Assembly (NCBI GenBank): GCA_958295665.1
Contig: OY282558.1
Span: 139,294,577 to 139,358,576 of the forward strand
Direction: 5' to 3'
Origin: Tipula vernalis
Lineage: Eukaryota > Arthropoda > Insecta > Diptera > Tipulidae
Length of the DNA: 64,000 bases
This document shows positions 47,080 to 57,110 of the stretch, one piece after another. The position numbers were made by a program, and so were the translations under genes. The notes under the pieces were generated by a model. It worked only from the letters and a program-made list of their open reading frames with translations. It had not been told where the DNA came from and searched no databases. Each line of letters starts with the position of its first letter. Position 1 is the stretch's first letter.

Positions 47080-48224
47080 ATTAAACGTATCTACGTAATA
47101 TTCGTAACCATGACCTTGTGAGAATCCCATAACAACAAAAAATATTCGAGCGAGGCACCATTGCTGCGGTGGAATGTTATCCTCTTTGAGTATAACCATC
47201 GCCCCTACTTTAACATTTGAGGACGTCGAAGTCCATTTTCTACGCATGGTTCAAATACTTCAACGACCAACGCTTCCAAAACTGACGCAACAAATGCTGC
47301 ATTATCTGGAAACGCGACAACCGATTAAAATCAAGATGTTCTAACGACGGGTCGGGCAAAGCCGTTATTGCTGAGCCGATTAAAAAATGTCCCGGTGTTA
47401 ATACGGAAAGATCAGACGGATCCTCAGTGGTCGAGAATTGAGACAACTTTCAATTTGCGCAATAAGTGTTAATTATTCTTCAACAGTGTATGTCGCGACC
47501 CCAACAACACGCTTAAAATGGAACTTGGCACTTTTTACAGCCGCCTCTCAAAGGCCTCCAAAGTGAGGTGATCGAGAAGGTATCGTGTGCTAATTAATAT
47601 TCTTTTCCGCATAGAATCTCAAAATTCCATTTTTATGAGCCGCGGATTCACAAAGCCTTTTTAATTCCAGCAATTCGTGTTGTGAGTCTATAAAATTTGT
47701 TGCGTTATCCGAATAAACATGAACAGGGCATCAGCGACGTGAAACAAATCTTCGGAATGGCGCTATAAAAGATGGAGTAGATAAATCGTGAACTAATTTC
47801 AGATGAACGGCATTTGTGCTATAACACACAAAAACAGATATGTATACCTTCTTGTTTGTTTTTGCTCGAGCTTCCAATCTGACATGGACTTGAGAAGTCG
47901 ATCACCGACTCGCAGCATCCCTTCTGAATCTATGTACGGGGTAAGAGCTTTTAATTTGCTTCTTGTTGACAACTCTTTGTATTTTTGAATCTCCGATATT
48001 TCAGCCTGATATTCTTTATGCTGAATCATTTTTACAAATATCTTAAGAGACATCCCAATTTCATGGGACGTCATAGAACCACGTTTACAGACTCCTAATA
48101 CTAACATACTCGACTTGCGATTGTTTATCACCATCTTAACGTTGTCAATAAATCGTTTTACATAAGCCGTTACTCGCAATAACTTGTTTAAGTCAGAAAA
48201 CTTATCAATTAAATCAAATGACAC
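47080..48224 (-). pseudogene. BEL/Pao integrase, decayed
   Basis: The N-terminal part reads LTPYIDSEGMLRVGDRLL. The zinc module is then lost, and the sequence jumps to RRYTYLFLCVIAQMPFI, the strand of the core that normally reads 'CF.TKA.H.E'. The middle of the core survives only in scattered phrases around 47500-47790. The C-terminal LTPGHFLIGSAITALPDPSL and SRFQIMQHLLRQFWKRW are well kept (47240-47446), followed by QWCLARIF-like residues to about 47090. Confidence 0.82.
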
Positions 48225-48277
48225 GTTATTTGCAATACAAAACTTTTGAATTTTCTTGAGTTCTAACTATTCAGGAT

Positions 48278-49674
48278 CTATTTTTTTTTTTTTTTTGGAA
48301 ATTTCGGCCACTCCGATGAGTTGGACTGGAGATAAGCAGGTTCATTCCACCATACCTCTGCTTTTTGTATTTCACTTGGCATGAGGCCTCGTGATGCCAG
48401 ATCAGCTGGGTTATCCAGTTTCGGTACATAATACCAATCCTCTGGTTTTGTTAAATCTTGAATAACTGAGATTCGATTAGCGACAAACATAGCAAATCTA
48501 ACTGGTACTGATTTTATGCGATACAATATAATCTCTGAATCAGACCAAAGACATATTCTAGTGAAATTAATATCAACAGTTGATATTACTTTACTATATG
48601 TGCTAATTGAGCTGTCAGAACTGCTGCACACAGTTCTAATCTCGGTATTGTTTGTTTATTCAGAGGTTCAATTCTCGATTTTGCACACAACAATTTTATT
48701 TGACACTTTCCCGAACGGTCAAAACTCCGAAGGTATATTGAACAACCATACCCCACTTCTCATGCGTCTCCGAACGCGTGAAGTTCTCCGAATTCAGCTT
48801 GGAGAATTATTACACAACGTGGAATATTAAGATTTACTTCAGAGATTTCTACTTTAAATTTATTCCAATAATATGCCCTTTCACTCGACAATTCGACGTC
48901 CCACGAGATCTTCGAGTCTGCCCATAATGATTGCATATGCAATTTCGCTATCAAAATCACTGGCGTACACACTCCTAAAGGCTCGTACAAACTTCAGAAA
49001 ATTTATTACTAATGAATCCAACTTCAAATTCCATTTCAACGCAAGAACTGAAACTGAAGTTATTTTTTCATCATCTTCATCAGATGATAATTGTAAAAAG
49101 TTTGAATGCCACTTTCTCAATTCAAACCCTCCGCTTTTGAGTAACTTCAGGAGATCATCTTTTATAATTTGAGCTTGAGTCTCTGAGCTTGTTCCCGATA
49201 CGAGATCATCCACATAGAAATCGGATAGTAGGGTCCTTGATGAAATGGCGTGCGATCTTGCTTCATCCATACCAAGTTGTTTTAACGTACGTATAGCCAG
49301 GTATGGAGCACTTGCCGTCCCATACGTTACGGTCTTTATTCGAAAACATTTTACGACACCGTCTTGAGAATCTCTCTACCAAACTCTATGTAAATCTAAG
49401 TATCTGGCGATACATCTTAGCGATATCCGCCATAAATCCAACTACGTGTTTTCGGAAACGAATGATCACAGAAAATAGATCACTTTGGATCGTGGGCTCT
49501 GTCATGAGAGTAACTTTTGGCCGAAGCATTGAACACCACTCGAAATTTAGTTGTGGTACTACTTTCGCGCAGTACTGCATGGTGGGGTAAGTAAAAGACT
49601 TTACTGCATTCAGAGTTGCATTGCTCTGGTGCCATCACCAGTTCCATATCGCTCAAGCTTAGATACTCTTCCAT
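48278..49674 (-). pseudogene. pol: BEL/Pao RT and RNase H, frameshifted
   Basis: RT motifs in order on the minus strand are FYLPHHAVLRESSTTTKFRV with VVFNAS (near 49550-49590), HVVGFMADIAKMYRQI, LLSDFYVDDLVSGTSS with the active site YVDD, and LLKSGGFELRKWHSN. YEPLGVCTPVILIAK follows as the connection. RNase H continues with ELHAFGDA, LWSDSEIILYRIKS and YYVPKLDNPADLASRGLMPS. At least four frameshifts separate these blocks. A run of 17 T on the plus strand near 48280 ends the RNase H frame. Confidence 0.88.
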
Positions 49675-49679
49675 AAATT

Positions 49680-50560
49680 GTATATATTAAGATCGAACTT
49701 CGGGAGTTTTAATTAATCTACGCTCGAGAGAATTAAATTGACACCATGCAGACAGACCCGATTCGCCCAACTCGGAAATGTTCGGTTTTAGTGGCAATGA
49801 CACACTGTATCTTCCAGTCTTATCACGAGACACATTGTCAGCATAGTGTTCTTCGCGTAGCTTTTCTTCAATTGATTAGTTATTAGGAGAAGATATCTCC
49901 TCAATTTGCCAGAACTTTTCAATTTGTGAACTCAACTGTATTAACTGAATGTATTAACATTTAATATGGAGATATTTATAAACCAGTGTATTCAACTTTT
50001 CCGGATATAACATAACCGAATTCGACCTTTTGAAAAGGCGGCAGTTCGGTAACTATCTGAATTTTATCACCTAACATGATTTCATGATAAATCTCAGCTC
50101 CGATCAATAAATTTATTTTATCCGGCGTGTAAATAACAACGGATCAGCCAGAACAATATGATTAGGTTACGACCTGTTCGCTAAATGAAAATGGAAACAT
50201 TGGTAAATTACCAGTTATTTTTGGTAACACCAAAAATTCTAATATATTTGAATAGTCTGACACACAAGATGCTACTTTCACTTTCACTTTATGTTCAATC
50301 ATCGTCAAACCTTGAGCGATTCCGGCAGTTGGTATAGAAACAGGTTGCTTTTTAATGTTCAAAAATTTACAAACCCTTTCTGTAAGACTCGAACCTTTAA
50401 TTTATGCCCATTGGTATTTTTCACATAAACAATAGCAGTTGCCAAAAGAATTTGTTACACCTTTGCATTCGATTCATCGTTTGAAGAAACCATTATTCGG
50501 GTCTGCATACACAATGTGTTTCGTACCTCACTGGGGGAGCATTGGGAATGACCTTATTTG
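49680..50560 (-). pseudogene. BEL/Pao protease region, decayed
   Basis: Between gag and RT, the frame at 50162-50362 (AGIAQGLTMIEHKVKVKVAS, LEFLVLPKITGNLP) resembles the middle of the BEL/Pao protease domain. Further down KINLLIGAEIYHEI-like phrases appear near 50060-50110. I could not locate the DSG active site with confidence. Stops and frameshifts are frequent. Confidence 0.6.
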
Positions 50561-50566
50561 ATCGGA

Positions 50567-51658
50567 TTAATTGAATGAAGAGGTTGCACTCATCCTTGAC
50601 AAAGCATTGTCATTATTTGATGATGTACTTGCTGTTGAGATTACTCCATTTTCAGAAAAACTACCATTTGACCCAAATTTCTTATTGGTTGTATTTCCGA
50701 AATGTAACAATGTATTATGTTTCAGATTACATGTTTGGCATGGTTTGGCAGTACATTTTGACACTTTATGGCTATATGTTACCCGTACCTCCCTTACAAT
50801 ATGGACAGGCTACAACGTTGGTTATCAGTGAACGATTTTGGTTTTTATCTAACTCACTCCTGAATATCATTGATTTTCCTACAGCCCTTTTTCTGCATTG
50901 TATTGTTTAATGGTAAATTATTCAATGAGGAATAGTTTGCCTTGGTGGTCGTATTAGACAAAGATTCAAGGACCTTCACACGTTTTTTAAGAATCTCAAT
51001 GAATTCTGCGTAAGTAGGTAGTCTATCATGTGGTGTTTTAGTAACTATCTCAACACGTGACGAATTATCCAACTTTTCAAGAAGATGATGATTTAAGAAA
51101 AGATTCCAGCTAGTCGTATCTACTCCTAAGGCTCGAATCGCATTGTAATGTTTCTCAACAGTATTTATAAAATCTTAAACTGAATTAGTCGAATGATCTT
51201 TCGGTTTTTCGACTTCGTAAATATATTTCATATGCTTTCTTTTAATAGAATTTTCATTGTTATAATTATCATAGATGGTCTTCCAAGCAATCTGAAAATT
51301 ATCACTTGTGATTGGCAGATTCTCTCTGTGATGATATGCCTGACCCATCTTAACGCAAGAAATCAAATAATGGAATTTTGTAGTAAGACCTAACCGACTA
51401 TTCGTATGTATCAAATCTAAATATATATCCCTAAAGCCCAGCCAATTCATTTGATCGCCATCGAATGATGGTAACTTAATTTCCGGCAATTTCAGTGAGG
51501 CACTACTTTGAGCAATTGACGATGAATTATCATTTTTACCAAATCCACTAACCTCTGCTTCTGAATTTTTAATGAGAAAAGCAGTTTTATTTTGGGCTTC
51601 ATTTATCAAATCTAAAATTAATGATTCAACACACCCATAATCATTTTCAAATTTATAT
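50567..51658 (-). pseudogene. gag: BEL/Pao gag, main part
   Basis: The conserved DUF1759-type core reads LPEIKLPSFDGDQMNWLGF followed by LDLIHTNSRLGLTTKFHYL, then KTIYDNYNNEN. Stops after DHSTNSV (TAA-type, near 51175) and further shifts interrupt it. SRVEIVTKTPHDRLPTYAEF continues at 51072 and a knuckle CQTCNLKHNTLLH, typical of the superfamily, lies near 50710-50745. The region corresponds to the plus-strand BEL gag at 12187-13288 but is clearly a different family. Confidence 0.85.
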
Positions 51659-51661
51659 CTG

Positions 51662-53622
51662 GGCCCTATTGCACCAACTACTTATCACTTATTACTTATC
51701 AACTTATCACTTATTACTTATCAACTTATCATAAGTTAGTTTTTTTGATAATGATAAGTGATAAGTGTTTCACCAAAAATAACAAAATCTCACTCACTTA
51801 TCAATATGAAAACTTATCAAATTTTGATAATGATAAGTAATAAGCGTTGCACATTAGATTGTCTATAACTTATCAATTGACGAATTATCAAATTTGTATG
51901 ATAAGTTGTAATGATCTATACAAAAATACTATAAATGTGATAGTGTGTGATAATGTGCTTTCCGCACATTTTATATGTAAAACAATGGTTTTGTACCTAT
52001 ATTGCAAAACAATTAAAAAATTGTTATTGTGTAATTTAATAACAACAACAATTTTGCATGTATATAATAATACATGAAGAGAAACCTTTCTCAATCGAGA
52101 GTTCTTATTTCAGTGTTTAGAATCAATTGTAAAACTTTTCTTTTGTTGCTTTTAAAATAAATTCTCTTTTCTAATTGTAAATAATTTTTCAGCAGTACTT
52201 AACTGTAAACAATTTATTTTCATAACAAATGAATTAAGAGAATTCCTATTAACAAATAAATTTGATTTAACTACATTATACAAAAATTGTAATCGTCATA
52301 TACAAACCAAAATGATTTTCCACTATTCGTCTCGTCCGCTTATAAGTACGATTATATCTTTGCTCTTTTCCATCATCTGGATTTCTTCCCATTGTTGGGA
52401 TAAGCCAATCTTTAAAGGGGAAGCACTGTTACCCAAAATCACAGCACCGGGAACCGGGCTAAAACAAGACTCAAAATTACTAAATAGCCTTGTATATGGC
52501 AATACTCTGGAGTCATGGACACTACCTGGCCAATTTGAATTTACTGCATAAAAGCTGCGGTCTGGGCCACCATCATTGCATTCAGTAATGTTTTCCATGT
52601 CGATTTGCAAAGTGTTCTTCATTGACCTAGGTGCATCTATATTAATCATTGTTCCATCGAAGCAACCAGCTACCTGAGGGTAACCACCCATCTCAAGAAA
52701 CTTCTATCCTGGATATTCCTAACGAATGCAGTGTTGTTAGTAGCTGCTATAGAGGACTCAATGCGCAGTTTCGGTCGCTTCCATTGTGTTTGTTCATGTG
52801 ACAAACGAAAATGTTTTATCACTCGCGAGTCCAGAGAATATTTGGTTCTGGCTTTCACTACACGATTTCGAACCGACGCATTTATTTATAAAAATTATTT
52901 TTTCGTTTAATAAATTTCAGTTTTTGTTCACTAACGTTGATATAATACCTATATTTGCTAGTTTTATATTAATTTTAAAATATCGAAAAACAACATCGTC
53001 TTACCTCTATGATAAATCGAACAAAATGAAATTGTTCTTACTTTGACTTAATATTATAACTTATTAGAATACAATAAAATAGCGGTATAAATTTTGAAAT
53101 TAAAGTTGAACACACATTTTTACATGTATTGTCATTATCATTTATAATCATTTGAATAATAAATAATTTTATTGAAAAATGTACTTCTCTCGTTTGTACT
53201 CTTTTAAAATTGAACAAAAGTTCTCATCTTACAATAACAGAAAAAAAAAACGTTTTTAACAGACTTCCATCATACCACTACAATTTGTAGCTCTTATCAA
53301 TTTTTTTGAGTAGTGAAATTTTTCTTATTGATATTTTGGATAAGTTATCATTAAAGTAGTCGATTATTGATAAGTTAAAACTTTTGGTGCAACAGAACTA
53401 CGAAAAAATTATCAAAAACCTCAAACTTAACGCTTATCAAAATATTACTTATCATTTATCATTTCGCAAATTGGTGCAACTTAATTTTGATAAATGAGTG
53501 GTTATCACTTGATATAACTCAATTAAATACTTATCAAATTTCAATTTGGTACAACAGAAAATTATCAAAAATTATGATAAGTTGATAAGTAATAAGTGAT
53601 AAGTAGTTGGTGCAATAGGACC
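51662..53622 (-). mobile_element. PIF/Harbinger DNA transposon nested in BEL/Pao gag
   Basis: The left end GGCCCTATTGCACCAACTAC and the complement of the right end GGTCCTATTGCACCAACTAC match for about 48 bp with one difference. CTG flanks both ends (51659-51661 and 53623-53625), the 3-bp duplication typical of PIF/Harbinger. The ends carry ACTTATC-type subrepeats; the left end has a 22-bp unit twice. Removing it reconnects the two halves of the BEL/Pao gag. A Harbinger nuclease pseudogene lies inside; no partner Myb-like gene is recognisable. At 1,961 bp it is shorter than autonomous members. Confidence 0.93.
52310..52858 (-). pseudogene. Harbinger transposase (DDE nuclease), broken
   Basis: The minus strand shows YPQVAGCFDGTMINIDAPR with the first Asp in DGT (52651-52667), then FYAVNSNWPGSVHDSRVL with the second Asp in HDSR, and AVILGNSASPL, where the usual GDSGYPL has lost its Asp. 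A frameshift near 52440 moves the rest to another frame, with RYNRTYKRTRRIVENHFG carrying the catalytic Glu. The N-terminal part at 52670-52858 is in another frame and about 60 residues expected before the first Asp box seem missing. The element cannot supply its own enzyme. Confidence 0.85.
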
Positions 53623-53625
53623 CTG

Positions 53626-53849
53626 GTCTCGATTTCCTTCGGTTCAGTACTTTTTATTTCCGTTTGCACTTCGTCAAACCGCGAATCAGTGAGACGCAAT
53701 CTGGTGAGGGCTGACTGCAATTCCACCAATGTCTTAATCTTACCACCAGATAATTGGTTGTTAAAATAAGTGACTTGGCTTTTATGACCCTTACGTTTAT
53801 TTTTTAATTGTTTGGTATTCGCCAAAGTTACGTCCTCATTATCAGACAT
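53626..53849 (-). pseudogene. gag: BEL/Pao gag, N-terminal part upstream of the Harbinger insertion
   Basis: The ATG at 53849 starts a charged, helical segment (ELQSALTRLRLTDSRFDEVQ) of the kind found at the N-terminus of BEL/Pao gag. The frame runs straight into the Harbinger terminal repeat at 53622. The remainder of gag continues on the other side of that insertion at 51658. Confidence 0.8.
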
Positions 53850-54409
53850 TTTAAATTTAACCTTTTAACATTTTGTAATTATAATATAAATTACTATAAG
53901 TTGAAATAAACTCTTGTCTATATTATTATTTTTAATTAATGTAATATAAATAAATTCGACTTCTTACTTAAATCTATTTTTAATCAATTAAACTTTTTAA
54001 TAAAATTATTTATTCAAATTACTTTATTATTACGTGACGAATACTTTCTACAGGCAATTAACAATTAACTATTGAAACCTTAATAACTCACTCGCTAATT
54101 TTTAGTATTGCTATATTCCGCTTATTCAGATGAACATGTGGCTGATGCAATTTCTAAAAAATCTTTAATTTGTAGTTTCGAAGACTTATCGTATTTTCGA
54201 CGCACTCGTTCTTTATAATTTTGAAGACACCCGTTATGTAATTTTTTATTTTAATATTAATAATACAATTGAAATGCATTTGACGACGCCATCATCCATA
54301 TAGTTAGAATGTTGCTTATCCTTTTAATCAATGCAATTTTCAATACTAATAACGCAAAATGCGATTTTTCACTCATCAATTACACGAAATCCAAATCCGG
54401 CTCGGATTT

Positions 54410-54669
54410 TATTTCTTTTTATTTTTCCATTTTGGATTTTATAAAGCTTTTTTTATTTTAATTTATTTTTATCTTCACCGTGTTAGTGTTGTTTCGAGAC
54501 AATTTTTCTTTTGTTTTTCATCTCATATTTTGAGTGGGGATAAAAGCTAAAGTTGGTTTTACAAAATACTAAATAATAATTCACCCGTTTGGTAGCCATC
54601 TATGGTCGAACATTCCAACCAACATTATTGTTGCATGATAAAACCTCACAGATGGAACCCTAATTCACA
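54410..54669 (-). repeat. 5' LTR of the minus-strand BEL/Pao element
   Basis: This is the direct-repeat partner of 46760-47039. Downstream of it on the minus strand lies the leader; the bases at 54391-54406 (plus strand AATCCGGCTCGGA) may be a decayed primer-binding site. Confidence 0.9.
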
Positions 54670-54689
54670 TTTTTGTAATCCAGTTTTAT

Positions 54690-54945
54690 TCAGAAGTAGA
54701 AAGTGAGAAGTTGAAAGTAAGCAACAGAAAGTGAGAAATGGAATGTAAAATGTCGAAATGTAGAAAGTGAAAAGTAGAAAGTGACAAGTAGGAAGTGAGA
54801 AATCGTGGGAAAACGTGAAAAGTGAGAAATACAAAGTAAGAATAGAAAAGTGAGAAGTGGAAATAGAAAAGTTAGGAATTGGATGTGAAAGGTAGGAAGT
54901 GAATAGTGAGAAGTGGAAAGTGAGTAGTGAAATGTGAGGAGTACT
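54690..54945. repeat. GTGAGAAGTGGAAA minisatellite, right part
   Basis: Units such as AAGTAGAAAGTGAGAAGTTG and GTGAGAAGTGGAAAGTGAGT continue the array seen at 46541-46675 in the same orientation. Confidence 0.85.
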
Positions 54946-57100
54946 TCCGGTTAATGAATTTTAATTACCGGTAGATTTTTAGTTACGCCCGTTTTCCAGT
55001 ACACTTGCATTCACTGTGGCTTAACAAACCTAATTGAAAAAATATTTTTTTGTTACGATATTTGCCAATTACGTACAAAAATGCGGTCGCACAAATGATA
55101 GTGTAAAGTTTACTAACTTATTTGAAACTAAAAGTTTTCTGGCGGTTTCAAATAAGATCTGGAAGTCAATTTTGTTAGAATTATTTAATTTCATTTTTAT
55201 TTTTAATTAGACTCACTATGAGACGAATGAATTTATGACCAAATTGCATTTTATTTTAATGAATCGGTAAATTACCGGTAAAATCGGTATTGTCCAAACA
55301 ATTTACCGAAAACCCTGTAAATTGATTTATTCCAAATACTGAATTTCCGAATATGAACTGACAATTTGATAGTAGTTCATACGTTTCACAAATTCTGGTC
55401 TGCCCTATATAATAAACAGAAATTCTAGACGTGATGAAACAAAAAGTTATTTTTATTTCATCTCTTTAGGTCGACACACACAGAACGATGAACTGAATGA
55501 AGACACACAACAAAAATTCCCTTACCAATTTTCATGATTTCATACCCCGAGGATAGATTCCTTCCCATTATTTTGTGGATAATAAATATTTTGCAATTTT
55601 ATTTTATATTATTTCAAAATATCTATATACAATACACACACACACATAGACATATACTCGTACATTAACCATATTCTAATCTTAATAATAAATGAAAAAT
55701 CCAATTTTTTTTTTGTTTGATCTGATTAAAATCGTTTTATATCGCATTCTATACAGAATATGAACATTATTAATTTATTTATTAACAAAAACTGAAAATT
55801 TGTATCCAACAACAACAACAACAAGTAAAATGTCTGTCTGTTACTGTTATCATTTCATGCATTGTATATTTGTAATGTACATGATAAATAGGAAAATTTT
55901 ATGCCCAAAAACTGTAATCTTCTTCATTTTTCTAATTTCAATAATATTAGATTACATTATTATGTTTGCTATTGTTACAATTTAATCTAAATTAAATTAA
56001 TTTATAAATACATTTTTGTTATCAATTAAGGAAAATATTTTTAATAATTTTGCCCATTTCAATAGAATATTTTATTATGGTATAAGCACACATACAATTG
56101 TATATGCTATCGGTTGGCTTGCCGAGAGGAAGGTGGACTTTTAATCTTATTATCATTGTAATTTTATCATTCATGAAAATCATGTTTGTTGTTGTTGTCC
56201 ATCAATGATGAACATTTTTTTCTTCCTCTCCCAACTTGGTGCGCGTACTCAAATTCCGCGAAAGCTTTTTGGTGAACAAAGAAATTCAGTTCATGTGTTG
56301 ATTTTAATACCAATGGGAAAAAAATTTACAAAATTTGTAAAATTGTGTTGCCTGCAAAACAAACATGCAACTTGAATTTTGTGTTGTTTGTACACAACAA
56401 TTTTACTGGGAATAATATTATTGTATACATTAAACGAATATGTAGTACGAGTATGTGTATGTACCCATAAAATAACAAAGAAAAAACCGAGATGAATTCT
56501 CAATTAATTTTATGGTTTTTGTTACCATTTTACCAATTAAATCAACTTAATTAGAAATAAAAATATTTTTGTGTTTTATTTATTTTTAATAATTTTAATG
56601 TGAAATAACAAACCATTTACGAAATGTATATTTGCTTTTTATACGAGAATATGTACGTAATTTCAACCCGTTTTTCTGCGGTTATTAAATTGAGTGTTGT
56701 TTGTTGTTTATGTTTATGAAGGGGTTTGCAATTATTATTTTAAATGAGTGGTATTTGAGTGCGATATTTGTTTTCTGTAGCATGTATTTTAAAACTAAAG
56801 GAAAATTCGTATTTTGTTTCTGTCAACAAGTCTTAATAAATTTCATAAACACTTCTAAATTTAGTTTTATACATATGCCAAATTAGCCGAAGGAACACAT
56901 TATTGTTGTTTACAAAATTTACACTATCGCTGTCAATGCCTAATGAGTCTCCCTCAGTGTTAGAACAGATTTCTCAGACAACATAAAATTGTGATGAAGA
57001 CAATCGAAAAAAAAATCTCAATATTTCTTCCAGCAATACACCTTGTTAAAGTTAGCCGAAAGTTTTTAGCCGAAAGTAATAAAATATCGGTAATGCAGAT
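54946..57100. other. AT-rich non-coding sequence
   Basis: No gene is supported. Microsatellites are (CA)n at 55631-55648 and (CAA)n at 55808-55823. A weak ACCGGTA-type repeat (TACCGGTAAAATCGGTA) appears near 54955-54970 and 55266-55290. Confidence 0.5.
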
Positions 57101-57110
57101 AGTGTCTTGG

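Larger units (their letters stand above)
46760..54669 (-). mobile_element. BEL/Pao retrotransposon with two LTRs, carrying a Harbinger element
   Basis: LTRs at 46760-47039 and 54410-54669 bound gag, protease, RT, RNase H and integrase relics on the minus strand. TTTTT flanks both outer ends (46755-46759 and 54670-54674), consistent with a 5-bp target duplication, although it is low in complexity. The LTRs begin with TG on the minus strand and the 3' copy ends in CA. The 1,961-bp Harbinger insertion at 51662-53622 accounts for part of the 7.9-kb length. Both LTR divergence and the number of lesions indicate an old insertion, older than the plus-strand BEL/Pao copy. Confidence 0.88.
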
